Notes under the pieces: model-generated
What the model saw: the letters and a program-made list of their open reading frames with translations, nothing else
Databases searched by the model: none
Told to the model about the DNA's origin: nothing
Shown: positions 1 to 8,788 of the stretch, piece by piece
How the letters are laid out: the number at the start of each line of letters is the position of its first letter
Position numbering within the stretch: position 1 is the stretch's first letter
Made by a program: the position numbers and the translations under genes
Assembly: GCA_002337125.1 (NCBI GenBank)
Contig: DDFJ01000004.1
Location: forward strand, 1,415,889 to 1,479,888
Length of the DNA: 64,000 bases
Reading direction: 5' to 3'
Source: Chitinophagaceae bacterium UBA1931
GTDB taxonomy: Bacteria; Bacteroidota; Bacteroidia; Chitinophagales; Chitinophagaceae

Positions 1-45
1 TTTAAACGGTTATTCCGCAACTGGTATTCAAAACCTGAACAATAA
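1..45 (+). CDS. 3' end of an unidentified gene entering from the left edge
   Basis: Frame 1 is open from the first base and ends in TAA at 43-45, giving a 14-residue basic/aromatic tail (FKRLFRNWYSKPEQ). A terminator hairpin begins three bases later, as expected for a real gene end. The fragment is too short to identify. It could be chance reading, but the stop-plus-terminator arrangement favours a gene running in from outside the window and converging on the histidine kinase gene. Confidence 0.45.
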   Translation, partial: FKRLFRNWYSKPEQ

Positions 46-47
46 AA

Positions 48-75
48 AAAGAGGGATTCATTTCCCTCTTTCTTT
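48..75. terminator. bidirectional intrinsic terminator
   Basis: A perfect 9-bp stem (AAAGAGGGA / TCCCTCTTT, 48-56 and 63-71) with a 6-nt loop is flanked by A-rich sequence on the left and T-rich sequence on the right. It can end both the gene entering at the left edge and the minus-strand kinase gene. Confidence 0.75.
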
Positions 76-93
76 TTATTACAATTACAGTAT

Positions 94-1122
94 TTATTTT
101 TTCAGTTGCAGTTGAACAGAAGTTCCGTTACCCTCACTGCTCACAATAAAAAGTTCACCATTAGCTGAAGCTGCCCTTTCCCGCATGTTTACAAGACCCT
201 GTGCTGAAGTTTGTGCATGCAGGTTAAATCCTTTTCCATTATCAATAACTGTAAACGAAACAAGGTCATCCTCTTCTGTAATTTTCACCTTTACTTCCGA
301 TGCTTGTGCGTGATACAGCACATTGTGCAGCGCTTCCTGGCAAATACGGAAAATATCAAGCTTTGTTTCTATTGTTAATTCATCTTCGTTTAAACTGCCT
401 TCAAGTGTACATGGTACTCCGCTAAGCAGCGCAAATTCATTGCAATGCCATTTCAATGTTTCTGTAAGACCAAGATCCTGCAACATACCCGGGCTGATAG
501 AAAAAGAAATACGCCTGATCGCATTCGTGATTAAATCAGATACAACCGATGCATGCTCTGTTCTTTTACGTCCCCTCTCTGACAGAGCAGGTTCATTTGT
601 TGCCAGCCAGTCAATATCCATTTTAACCACAGCAACAAGTTGTGCAAGTTCTTCATGCAATTCAACAGCAATGTACTTGCGGTCACGTTCATTGCGGCTT
701 TTAAAATGGCCGGCAAGTGATTTGAATTTTTCGAAACGTTCTTCTATTTCTTTTTCTGAAGATTTGCGGCTGCTTACATCTTTTGCAATGGCAAAAACAA
801 TTTCACGTTCGGGGAAATAAATTGATGTCCAGTCGAGCCAAACAACAGTTCCATCTTTTGCTAAGTACCTGTTCTGGAAATTAATTAAAGGCTGACCGTT
901 AAGTAAATTAGTACGCTTTTCTGCTGTCAGTTCTTTATCAGCAGGATGAATAAAAGAAGATACAGGCTGAGACATCAGCTCATCCTTACTATAGCCGAGT
1001 ACTTTGATTACGGATTGATTAACTCTGATGAAATAACCCTCTTTGTTTACCACACACACCAGGTCGGGAGTCATTTCAAAAAAAGGATCGAGTTCAACAT
1101 CTTTTTTCTCTTCAAGAAGCAT
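94..1122 (-). CDS. orphan PAS-domain histidine kinase of the HisKA_3 (NarX/LuxR-linked) type
   Basis: The protein has 342 residues and no membrane segment, so it should be cytoplasmic. A PAS domain spans about residues 10-115 (TPDLVCVVNKEGYF start, GTVVWLDW core). A HisKA_3 dimerisation domain follows, with the phosphoacceptor His at about 156 in the ELHEEL motif. The C-terminal HATPase has an N-box-like EALHNVLYHA, DNGKGF near 292 and GLVNMRERA. This kinase class normally phosphorylates LuxR/NarL-type response regulators. No such regulator lies beside it in the window, so its partner is elsewhere. HEEL replaces the commoner HDEL, which is tolerated in the family. What the PAS domain senses cannot be told. 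Confidence 0.9.
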   Translation of the reverse strand: MLLEEKKDVELDPFFEMTPDLVCVVNKEGYFIRVNQSVIKVLGYSKDELMSQPVSSFIHPADKELTAEKRTNLLNGQPLINFQNRYLAKDGTVVWLDWTSIYFPEREIVFAIAKDVSSRKSSEKEIEERFEKFKSLAGHFKSRNERDRKYIAVELHEELAQLVAVVKMDIDWLATNEPALSERGRKRTEHASVVSDLITNAIRRISFSISPGMLQDLGLTETLKWHCNEFALLSGVPCTLEGSLNEDELTIETKLDIFRICQEALHNVLYHAQASEVKVKITEEDDLVSFTVIDNGKGFNLHAQTSAQGLVNMRERAASANGELFIVSSEGNGTSVQLQLKK

Positions 1123-1176
1123 CTGCTAATTTAAGAAACTAACTACAAACGGATGCTTAGCTTGATCATGTAATTG

Positions 1177-1205
1177 TAAAAAAAAGAGGAGACAATGTCT
1201 CCTCT
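1177..1205 (-). terminator. intrinsic terminator of gltX
   Basis: A perfect 10-bp stem (AAGAGGAGAC / GTCTCCTCTT, 1183-1192 and 1196-1205) with a 3-nt loop is followed on the minus strand by a run of about ten T. It lies a few bases beyond the gltX stop codon. Confidence 0.85.
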
Positions 1206-1208
1206 TCG

Positions 1209-2723
1209 CTAAAATGCAGTTAATGCTTTTTGTATTCGTGTAACCGTTTCTTCTTTCCCGATCAATTCAGCTATCTGGAACACTGCCGGGCCGAACTTAC
1301 CTCCCACCAGCATTATACGCATAGGCAACTGAAGTTCGCCTGCTTTGATATTTTTTTCTGCAGCAATATCTTTAAACAACTGCTCAATACTATGCAAATC
1401 CCACACAGAAAGATTATTTAGCTTTTCTGCAAACAATTCAAAGAATTGTTTTTTCTCTTCTGTCCATTTTGGTTTCACAGCTTCAACATCAAGTGTTGCC
1501 GGAGCTTTAAAAAAGAAACCTGCATGTTGTACAAAGTCGGTTAACAATGTACAGCGCTCTTTCACCAGTTCAATAATCTTTTCAAGTTTTGCCTCATCAA
1601 CTGCATCGATACCTTCTGTTGCAAGAACTTCTTTCACATTCAACTTTAAACTTTCAACACTCAGTTTCTTGATCCACTCATGGTTGAACCATTTTGCTTT
1701 TTCATAATCAAACTTTGCACCCGCACTGTGTACACGTTTAATATCAAAATTGGCAATGAGCTCATCCATGCTGTACAGTTCCTTTTCGGTTCCATCATTC
1801 CAGCCAAGCAATGCCAGCATATTTACAAAAGCTTCAGGAATAAATCCTTTTTCTTTAAATCCTTCCGTCAGTTCATTTGTTTTTGGATCTTTCCAGTTCA
1901 TAGCAAAAACGGGGAATCCATATTTTGCTCCATCACGCTTACTCAGTTTTCCATTAGGACCAAGTATTAATGGAAGATGCGCCCATTTTGGCATTGATGA
2001 TTCCCATCCAAGATATTTCCACAACAACAGGTGAACCGGTGCACTGGGCAACCATTCTTCACCACGAAATGCATTTGTAATTTTCATCAGGTAATCATCC
2101 ACAACCACTGCCAGGTGATATGTTGGCATACCGTCTGCTTTCAGTAACACTTTATCATCAACCAATCCTGTCTGGAAACTTACATCGCCACGGATCATGT
2201 CGGTAAAACTCACCACATCATTTTCCGGCATTTTTATACGGATAACATGCGGCGTATTATCTGCAAGCAGTTGTTTCACTTCATCATCTGTAAGCGATAA
2301 ACTGTTACGCATTTTTTTGCGGATGCGGTGATCATATTGCGGTGAAGGATTTTCTTCCGAACGGTTTTCTTCACGCATTTTTTCCAGATCTTCCGGCGTG
2401 TCAAATGCATAATAAGCATAACCGTCTGCAACCAATGCTTCCGCATATTTGCGGTACATAGGCTTGCGCTCACTCTGGCGGTAAGGACCATAATCACCAC
2501 CATGCTTTACACTTTCATCTGGATCTAATCCGCACCATTTCAAACACTCAAAAATGTATTCTTCAGCACCAGCAACAAACCGGGTCTGGTCGGTATCTTC
2601 AATACGAACAATAAACTCACCGCCATGATGTTTGGCAAAAAGATAATTGTACAACACTGTGCGTACGCCGCCTAAATGCAATCCACCTGTGGGACTCGGG
2701 GCAAATCTTACTCTTACACTCAT
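1209..2723 (-). CDS. gltX: glutamyl-tRNA synthetase
   Basis: This is a class I aminoacyl-tRNA synthetase of 504 residues that charges tRNA-Glu; discrimination against tRNA-Gln cannot be judged from sequence. The HIGH-type motif is near residues 9-19 (PSPTGGLHLGG) and the KMSKS-type motif near 258 (KLSKRDGA). The length is normal for the family and the C-terminal half fits the anticodon-binding helical domain. A TATCTTTG -7 element ends only 4 nt before the ATG, so the transcript is probably leaderless. The gene is divergent from the DUF6569-like gene across about 60 bp and ends in its own terminator, so it is monocistronic. Confidence 0.97.
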   Translation of the reverse strand: MSVRVRFAPSPTGGLHLGGVRTVLYNYLFAKHHGGEFIVRIEDTDQTRFVAGAEEYIFECLKWCGLDPDESVKHGGDYGPYRQSERKPMYRKYAEALVADGYAYYAFDTPEDLEKMREENRSEENPSPQYDHRIRKKMRNSLSLTDDEVKQLLADNTPHVIRIKMPENDVVSFTDMIRGDVSFQTGLVDDKVLLKADGMPTYHLAVVVDDYLMKITNAFRGEEWLPSAPVHLLLWKYLGWESSMPKWAHLPLILGPNGKLSKRDGAKYGFPVFAMNWKDPKTNELTEGFKEKGFIPEAFVNMLALLGWNDGTEKELYSMDELIANFDIKRVHSAGAKFDYEKAKWFNHEWIKKLSVESLKLNVKEVLATEGIDAVDEAKLEKIIELVKERCTLLTDFVQHAGFFFKAPATLDVEAVKPKWTEEKKQFFELFAEKLNNLSVWDLHSIEQLFKDIAAEKNIKAGELQLPMRIMLVGGKFGPAVFQIAELIGKEETVTRIQKALTAF

Positions 2724-2727
2724 GCCG

Positions 2728-2735
2728 CAAAGATA
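2728..2735 (-). promoter_or_regulatory. -7 element of gltX
   Basis: On the minus strand this reads TATCTTTG, an exact match to the Bacteroidetes TAnnTTTG consensus. Only four bases (CGGC) separate it from the ATG, placing the expected transcription start at or next to the start codon. Confidence 0.7.
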
Positions 2736-2786
2736 AAGGGTTCATTCACTATTGCACATGAGATATATTGCTTTACTTTGAACAGG

Positions 2787-3719
2787 ATGAGAAATGTATT
2801 TTCTGTATTATTCTGTATTCTTTCTTTGGTTGGTTTTTCACAATCAACTTTCGTTTACCCTTCGCTGTACGTTGAATATGACAGTGCCGTAACATACAAG
2901 CACCTGAAACTGATTCCTGTAAAACGTGCCGACAGCAGCGAAATGATTGTTCAGCAAAATGACCAGGTTTTTTATCCGTTAAAAACTGCACTAAAAAAAG
3001 GCTGGGTTAAAGTCAAAGAACGTGGCAATTACATGGTTGATAATATCAATGTACTCATCATTGAAAACAACAGTAACGAAAAGATTTTTATCCGCAGCGG
3101 GGAGCTGGTTACAGGTGGCAGGCAGGATCGTGTAATTGCTGCAGATACCATTCTGATGCCCGGCAAAAAAGAATATACAATCCCCGTTTATTGTATTGAA
3201 GAAAGCCGCTGGAGCGAACATGAAAAAAAGTTCAGCTATGGTGGCAATGCAGCATCAGGACTACAAAAAATCATTGACTCAGCACACAACCAGAAAAAGC
3301 TGTGGGAAGAAATAAGACGGTTACTGGTGCTGAATAATCAAACATCTTCTTCCTCCTATGCAACACTTCTCAGCAATCATAAAATTGCAGACGGCACCAA
3401 CGAATACATACAATTCTTTTTACAGCAATTCAGTAAAAGAGACAGCAGCATTGTTGGCATCATTGCATCAACAGGAAATAAAATTCTTGGAGCTGATGTG
3501 TTGATCAATGAAGGTTTGTTTTATCAAACATTACCCGAACTGCTGAATAAATATTGTATTGAAGCCATATTGAATGGCACTGCTGCATCGCCGGTTCATG
3601 AAAAGGAACAGGCTTATGCAGATGAAATGCTCAGTGAAAAAACACAGCAAAGCTTTCTGAACAAAAAAGGCAAACGCATTTTTTATAAAGGAAAATTGAT
3701 ACAAATAACAGGATATTAA
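2787..3719 (+). CDS. secreted ARPP-1/DUF6569-like protein
   Basis: I chose ATG 2787, which starts with a clear signal peptide (MRNVFSVLFCILSLVGFSQS); an upstream in-frame start at 2676 would lie inside gltX. The mature protein is about 290 residues. Residues about 104-150 carry the block SGELVTGGRQDRVI, then IPVYCIEESRW, which I recognise as the ARPP-1/DUF6569 pattern (G-x-Q-x-R and C-x-E-x-x-R-W). The molecular function of that family is not established. Export to the periplasm or envelope is inferred from the signal peptide. The gene is followed after 21 bp by a polysaccharide deacetylase, probably as an operon. A near-consensus -7 element (TTACTTTG) lies just before the start. Confidence 0.75.
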   Translation: MRNVFSVLFCILSLVGFSQSTFVYPSLYVEYDSAVTYKHLKLIPVKRADSSEMIVQQNDQVFYPLKTALKKGWVKVKERGNYMVDNINVLIIENNSNEKIFIRSGELVTGGRQDRVIAADTILMPGKKEYTIPVYCIEESRWSEHEKKFSYGGNAASGLQKIIDSAHNQKKLWEEIRRLLVLNNQTSSSSYATLLSNHKIADGTNEYIQFFLQQFSKRDSSIVGIIASTGNKILGADVLINEGLFYQTLPELLNKYCIEAILNGTAASPVHEKEQAYADEMLSEKTQQSFLNKKGKRIFYKGKLIQITGY

Positions 3720-3740
3720 AACACTTCAACTTTTTCAGCA

Positions 3741-4367
3741 ATGAAGTACATTGTAACAACCCCATGGTGGCTGCGGATGATGTTTCCCAAAAATCTTACA
3801 TGGGAAATTCCATCTGATGAAAAAATTCTTTACCTCACATTTGATGACGGACCTCACCCTGAAGCAACTCCGTTTGTGCTGGATGAATTAAAAAAATACA
3901 ATGCAAAAGCAACCTTCTTCTGCATCGGAAAAAATGTTGCTGAACAGCCCGATATCTATAAACGGATTTTAAGCGAAGGACACCGAACAGGAAATCATAC
4001 ACACAACCATCTCAACGCATTTAAAACAAAAGATGAACTGTGGCTGAACAATGTCAAAGAAGCGGCCAAATGGATTGATTCGGATCTTATACGCCCACCG
4101 TATGGGAAAATCAAAGCTTTTCCGGCAAAAGTGTTACAACAGTCGAACCCGCCATTCAGGATCATTATGTGGACGTTGATCAGTGCTGATTTTGACCGTT
4201 CAAAAACACCTGAACAATGTTTTCAATACGTAAAAAAGAATGCAAAAAAAGGATCAATCATTGTATTTCACGATAGTGAAAAAGCATTTCCGAATATGAA
4301 GTATGCGCTGACGGAAACATTAAAATATTTTGCAAGTGAGGGCTACGGGTTTGAGGCAATCAGCTAA
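3741..4367 (+). CDS. NodB-type polysaccharide deacetylase
   Basis: This 208-residue carbohydrate esterase family 4 domain has all core motifs: TFDDGPHP near residue 33 (catalytic base and metal Asp), HTHNH near 92 (metal histidines) and RPPYG near 118. The family removes N-acetyl groups from GlcNAc-containing polymers such as peptidoglycan or surface polysaccharide; the substrate here is unknown. There is no signal peptide. The N-terminus (MKYIVTTPWWLRMMF) is hydrophobic and Trp-rich but short, so it may act in the cytoplasm or be membrane-associated. It is co-oriented with the preceding DUF6569-like gene and followed by a strong terminator. Confidence 0.9.
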   Translation: MKYIVTTPWWLRMMFPKNLTWEIPSDEKILYLTFDDGPHPEATPFVLDELKKYNAKATFFCIGKNVAEQPDIYKRILSEGHRTGNHTHNHLNAFKTKDELWLNNVKEAAKWIDSDLIRPPYGKIKAFPAKVLQQSNPPFRIIMWTLISADFDRSKTPEQCFQYVKKNAKKGSIIVFHDSEKAFPNMKYALTETLKYFASEGYGFEAIS

Positions 4368-4390
4368 AGTATGGGGACTTTAAATAAGAA

Positions 4391-4420
4391 GGGCCGGGGT
4401 GGAAACCCTGGCCCGTTTTT
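4391..4420 (+). terminator. intrinsic terminator after the deacetylase gene
   Basis: A 10-bp GC-rich stem (4391-4400 with 4405-4414, one G-T pair) with a GGAA tetraloop is followed by GTTTTTAAT. Confidence 0.85.
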
Positions 4421-4485
4421 AATCCGTACCCTATGAAAACTTTTGCTAAGGTACAATTTCTTTTATCAGTTGCAAGAGTTTTTTC

Positions 4486-5376
4486 TTATCGGAGAGTAAT
4501 AACTTTTGTGTTTCCGTTTACGGTAAGTACTGCCTGGTTATCGCAATCACCATTACCATAATCGAGTGTTCCGGTTTTTCCGTTATGAGTTACCCGGATA
4601 ATTCCTTTTGAAATCCAGCGACATGTGAATTTCTTGATCAGGGGCTCAATTACTTCATGGCTCCAGGTTCTGCCCTTGCTGTTTTCGCCCTGGCCTGCAC
4701 CGGTAATAGAGAAAATATCATCCAGTGGCCATAAAGGCGTACCATTACCTTCCAGCTGAGTTACTGTGCGGGTGTTACTCCAGGCTACCCAACGGCCGCT
4801 ATCCCAGGTTAATTTTCCTGAAAGAACCCTTGTAGTGAAGATCTGGTTGTTGCTGGTGCTGCTGTTTACCACTTCGTGTGTACCGGTTACGCTCACACTG
4901 TCAATCTTGTAGCCATCAAAAGTTGTAGTGGCCTTGCTTCCAGGAACTTTCATTCTTCCTGTAAATACGGTAATAATTTTACCTTTTCTTACTTTACCAT
5001 CTTTGCCTAAGCAACCTGCGCCAAAATCAATAGTTACAGTTTTTGGGAATACACCAACGGTAACCGGGCTAACTGTTAAAGTAAAGCAACGTACGCTGTC
5101 GGGACGACCAGCATAATAGCCGGTTTCAGTTCTTCCGCCAAATACGCCAACGCTTCCGGTAATACCAATGTCTTCGCCGGTTTCGGCTCCAATACCCATG
5201 GTGTTGTCAAAAACATCATCATATGCTGCTTCGGCTTCGTTATCATTAACGATGCTTTCTTCAGTAGCAGCCTGGTCGGTTGCAGAGCTGTTTTCTTTTT
5301 TACAGGAGGTAAAGGTTAATGCACCAAACAGTACGAGCGCCATGCTGCTGGTGATGATAATGTTACTTGTTTTCAT
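4486..5376 (-). CDS. lipoprotein of unknown function
   Basis: The protein has 296 residues and a lipoprotein signal peptide ending in the lipobox FTSC (Cys about 25), followed by KKENSS and an acidic linker rich in Glu, Asp and Ala. The rest (about residues 60-296) is rich in Thr, Ser, Val and Gly in alternating patterns that suggest an all-beta fold. Two Asp/Gly/Cys segments (FGAGCLGKDGK and YGNGDCDNQ) look alike and may be an internal repeat. I do not recognise a domain. It is probably anchored in an envelope membrane and appears to be a single-gene unit between the deacetylase terminator and the divergent TatD gene. Confidence 0.8.
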   Translation of the reverse strand: MKTSNIIITSSMALVLFGALTFTSCKKENSSATDQAATEESIVNDNEAEAAYDDVFDNTMGIGAETGEDIGITGSVGVFGGRTETGYYAGRPDSVRCFTLTVSPVTVGVFPKTVTIDFGAGCLGKDGKVRKGKIITVFTGRMKVPGSKATTTFDGYKIDSVSVTGTHEVVNSSTSNNQIFTTRVLSGKLTWDSGRWVAWSNTRTVTQLEGNGTPLWPLDDIFSITGAGQGENSKGRTWSHEVIEPLIKKFTCRWISKGIIRVTHNGKTGTLDYGNGDCDNQAVLTVNGNTKVITLR

Positions 5377-5505
5377 GTTTACGCTGTTTTTTGAGTTGTG
5401 AATTATAAAACGAACAAATAAGAGACTATCATATATGTTTCCGGTTTAAAAGCTGTTAAAAATTCTTTTTGAACAAAAGAGTTGATGAGAGGAATGCCGA
5501 TGCTT

Positions 5506-5513
5506 TACTTTTG
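5506..5513 (+). promoter_or_regulatory. -7 element of the TatD-family gene
   Basis: TACTTTTG matches TAnnTTTG, with a TTG at 5482-5484 as a possible -33 element. It ends 5 nt before ATG 5519, pointing to a leaderless transcript. It also argues against GTG 5513 as the start, since that codon overlaps the element. Confidence 0.6.
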
Positions 5514-5518
5514 TGCCT

Positions 5519-6289
5519 ATGTATTTGATTGACACACATTCACATCTTTATTCAGAAGAGTTTAATGAGGATATTTCCCAGGTAATTATACGTGCAAAAG
5601 AAAATGCTGTTGAAAAAATTTATATGCCCAATATCGACAGCAGTTCAATTAACGGCATGCTGTTGCTGGAAGAAAAACATCCTGACGTATGTATTGCCAT
5701 GATGGGACTCCACCCCTGCTACGTTAATGAACAATTTAAAGCTGAACTGAAACTGGTTGAAGAATGGTTCAGCAAACGGTCTTTTGCAGCTGTGGGTGAA
5801 ATAGGGCTTGATTATTACTGGGATCAGACTTTTGTAAAAGAACAACAGGAAGCTTTTCAATTCCAGATAGAGCTGGCTTTACAGCACAACACACCCATTG
5901 TTATTCATAGCCGCAATTCAACACAAGACTGTATTGATATGGTTCGGAAAAATCAAAACGGCAAACTGAAAGGTATTTTTCATTGTTTTGGAGGAAGCGT
6001 TGAAGAAGCAAAACAAATGATTGATCTTGGATTTTTATTGGGAATCGGCGGAGTTGTAACCTACAAAAAATCAGGGCTTGCCGAAGTGCTGAAAGAAATT
6101 TCTTTAGATCACCTGGTTCTTGAAACTGATGCACCCTATCTTACACCAGTGCCTTACCGTGGTAAGCGAAATGAACCTTCTTATTTAAAATATGTAGTTG
6201 ATAAAATTGCTGAAGCAAAGGAATGTACTGTAGAAGAAGTAGTTCAGAAAACAACTCAAAATGCAGAAAAACTGTTTGATAAAAAATAA
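5519..6289 (+). CDS. TatD-family metal-dependent hydrolase
   Basis: This 256-residue protein has the metal-site series of the TatD amidohydrolase-like barrel: DTHSHLY at the N-terminus (HxH), GEIGLDYY near 92 (Glu), IVIHSR near 127 (His), GIFHCFGG near 153 (His) and LETDAPYL near 202 (Asp). Characterised members are 3'-5' exonucleases or DNases. ATG 5519 was preferred to an overlapping GTG at 5513 because the latter lies inside the promoter. The gene is monocistronic, with a perfect-palindrome terminator at its stop codon. Confidence 0.92.
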   Translation: MYLIDTHSHLYSEEFNEDISQVIIRAKENAVEKIYMPNIDSSSINGMLLLEEKHPDVCIAMMGLHPCYVNEQFKAELKLVEEWFSKRSFAAVGEIGLDYYWDQTFVKEQQEAFQFQIELALQHNTPIVIHSRNSTQDCIDMVRKNQNGKLKGIFHCFGGSVEEAKQMIDLGFLLGIGGVVTYKKSGLAEVLKEISLDHLVLETDAPYLTPVPYRGKRNEPSYLKYVVDKIAEAKECTVEEVVQKTTQNAEKLFDKK

Positions 6290-6316
6290 GCCTGCAATTG
6301 CAGGCTTATTTTTTTG
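6285..6316. terminator. terminator overlapping the TatD stop codon
   Basis: A perfect 13-bp inverted repeat (AATAAGCCTGCAA and its complement, 6285-6310) is followed by seven T on the plus strand. The TAA stop at 6287-6289 is part of the stem. It can also serve the converging GH92 gene. Confidence 0.85.
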
Positions 6317-6327
6317 ATGGATATTCT

Positions 6328-8619
6328 TTAGTTATGTTCAGCACTCATCTCAAATACCAGTAACCCACCTTGTATCAGTTGTTCATGCGTAATTGATGTA
6401 ACGGAAACAGGATTACCGTTGAGCAACACACGTTTTACATATACATTTTTTGCTGATTGATTTTTTGCTTCAATAACCAGCTTTTTCCCATTTTCAAACT
6501 GCAGTACAGCTTTTTTCACTGCCGGGCTTCCTAACTGGTACAGATTATTGCCGGGAGCAAAAGGATAAAATCCCAACGATGAAAAAACATACCATGCACT
6601 CATTTGCCCGCAATCATCATTACCACCTAACCCATCAACTGATGATTTGTATTGCTTTTTCAGGATCATACGAATACGCTCCTGCGTTTTCCATGGCTGA
6701 TTGGTAAAGTTGTAGAGATAAGCTACATGATGTGAGGGTTCATTTCCATGAACGTAATTACCAATAATGCCTTCTCGTGTAATATCTTCTGTTTCTTTGA
6801 AAAACTCATCAGACAGTTCCATGGTAAATAACGAATCAAGATGAGGAATAAACTTTTGATTACCTCCCATCATTGCAATCATTCGTTGAGAATCATGCGG
6901 AACAAACAAGCTGAAGTTCCATGCATTACCTTCAATAAAGCCCTGGTCGTGTGTGGACAGCACATCAAAGTTTTTTCTGAACTCACCATCACTCAGTTTT
7001 GGACGCATGTAACCGGTTGAAGCATCATATACATTCATCCAGTTTTGCGAACGTTTTATAAATTCATCGTAAATCGCTTTCCGCCCAAGCTTTTGCGCCA
7101 GTTGTGCAATACACCAATCATCAAACGCAAATTCAAGTGTGGTTGAAACAGAAATTCCACGCAGCTTATCTTCAGGTACATATCCATACTTTACATAATC
7201 GCCCAGCTTCATATAATAGTTTGTTCTTGCAGTTTGCACACAGGCATCTAGTGCTTTGTTGGCATCAAATCCCTTTACTCCTTTTGCAACAGCATCAGCA
7301 ATAACGCTCACAGCATGATAACCACTCATACACCAGTTTTCATTGGCATAGTGACTCCATACCGGCAACATGTGTTCGGCACTTTGCTGCTGATGCACAA
7401 GCATGCTATGCACCATATCTGAATTTCGTTTTGGCTGAATAAGATTAAACCATGGATGCAATGCCCTGTATGTATCCCACAGTGAAAATGTTGTATAGTT
7501 CGTAAAGCCCTTAGCGGTGTGCACATTCTGATCAAGACCTTTATACTCACCGTTTACATCCATATAAACTGTAGGCCCTAAAAATGTATGATAGAGTGCA
7601 GTGTAAAAATTCACCATATCCTCTTTGTCTTCCAGTTCAACATCCACTTTTGAAAGTTCGGCATTCCACTGTTGCTGCCCTTTCAGTTTTACTGCGTCAA
7701 AGTTCCAGCCGGGAGTTTCAGTACGTAAGTTTTGTAAGGCATTATTGCTGCTTACCGGCGAAAGAGCAAATTTTATTTTCAATTGTTCGCCTTCCTTCAT
7801 AGCACCGAATGAAAACCATGTACGTAAATTTTTCGAAGCCATTTCAGGGAAATTTTTACTTTGATCAAACTTGCCCCAGAATCCTCTGTACACCTGCCTC
7901 TTACTGTAATCTTTATTTCCATATTCTTTGATGGGTTTACTGAAGCTCATGGCAAAATAAACAGTCCTCGTTCTGGCCCAGCCGTTAGTTTGCCTGAAAC
8001 CGGTAACCAGTGTGTCGTTTTCTATTCGTATGTATGTCCAGGTATTTTTGTCTTCATAATTATAAATGCCATGCATTAAATCGAGAATGATGTTGGCATT
8101 ATCTGTTTGAGGAAAAGTGTATTGGTGAAATCCTACACGTGTGGTGGTTGTCAGTTCTGCAGTAATGTTGTGATCTTCGAGTTTTACTTTATAGTAATTG
8201 GGTTGTGCAATTTCTGTACTGTGCGAGAACTTTGAACGATAGCCCGTTTCAGGATGATCGGCTGTTCCCGGGTTTATCTGCACAACACCTGTGGTAGGCA
8301 TAATTAAAAAATCGCCCAAATCACTATGGCCTGTTCCGCTGAAATGTGTATGACTGAAGCCTACAATTGTTGCATCGTCATATTGATAACCTGCACAGTA
8401 TTTATATACATCACCATTGTACTTTCCATTCATTTCATAAGGAATCGTATCTGTATCAGGACTAAGCTGCACTGCTCCGAATGGAACTGTTGCTCCCGGA
8501 AAAGTATGTCCCATTTTTTGTGTACCAATCAAAGGATTTACATACTGAATGAAATTCTTTTTTTGTGCATTTACATAAAGAGCAGTGGAACATAAAAGAA
8601 TGGCTGTAATTTTTTTCAT
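6328..8619 (-). CDS. GH92 family alpha-mannosidase, secreted
   Basis: I chose ATG 8619, giving 763 residues with a signal peptide (MKKITAILLCSTALYVNAQ). The 33-residue upstream extension has no signal character. The protein has the GH92 architecture: an N-terminal beta-sandwich starting YVNPLIGTQKMGHTFPG, GFSHTHFSGTG near 110, and the highly conserved GGNDDCGQMSAWYVFSSLG near 665 in the (alpha/alpha)6 catalytic domain. GH92 enzymes are calcium-dependent exo-acting alpha-mannosidases that trim N-glycans and mannans, usually in the periplasm or on the surface. No SusC/SusD pair or other glycosidase is adjacent, so this is a stand-alone enzyme and not part of a visible polysaccharide-utilisation locus. 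Confidence 0.94.
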   Translation of the reverse strand: MKKITAILLCSTALYVNAQKKNFIQYVNPLIGTQKMGHTFPGATVPFGAVQLSPDTDTIPYEMNGKYNGDVYKYCAGYQYDDATIVGFSHTHFSGTGHSDLGDFLIMPTTGVVQINPGTADHPETGYRSKFSHSTEIAQPNYYKVKLEDHNITAELTTTTRVGFHQYTFPQTDNANIILDLMHGIYNYEDKNTWTYIRIENDTLVTGFRQTNGWARTRTVYFAMSFSKPIKEYGNKDYSKRQVYRGFWGKFDQSKNFPEMASKNLRTWFSFGAMKEGEQLKIKFALSPVSSNNALQNLRTETPGWNFDAVKLKGQQQWNAELSKVDVELEDKEDMVNFYTALYHTFLGPTVYMDVNGEYKGLDQNVHTAKGFTNYTTFSLWDTYRALHPWFNLIQPKRNSDMVHSMLVHQQQSAEHMLPVWSHYANENWCMSGYHAVSVIADAVAKGVKGFDANKALDACVQTARTNYYMKLGDYVKYGYVPEDKLRGISVSTTLEFAFDDWCIAQLAQKLGRKAIYDEFIKRSQNWMNVYDASTGYMRPKLSDGEFRKNFDVLSTHDQGFIEGNAWNFSLFVPHDSQRMIAMMGGNQKFIPHLDSLFTMELSDEFFKETEDITREGIIGNYVHGNEPSHHVAYLYNFTNQPWKTQERIRMILKKQYKSSVDGLGGNDDCGQMSAWYVFSSLGFYPFAPGNNLYQLGSPAVKKAVLQFENGKKLVIEAKNQSAKNVYVKRVLLNGNPVSVTSITHEQLIQGGLLVFEMSAEHN

Positions 8620-8788
8620 CGATTGAAGATTTAAACTATTTGCAGATGATCTGTAGTAAGCGTTGAAGCATTCAAGGTAATGAAATACTTCACAATGATT
8701 GGCTTCATTCATTAGCATTCTTAAAAGAACGACTGTAAAATTATTTTAGTGGTAATTTGTTTCGATGAGTGAAGTGTTCGTATAAAAC

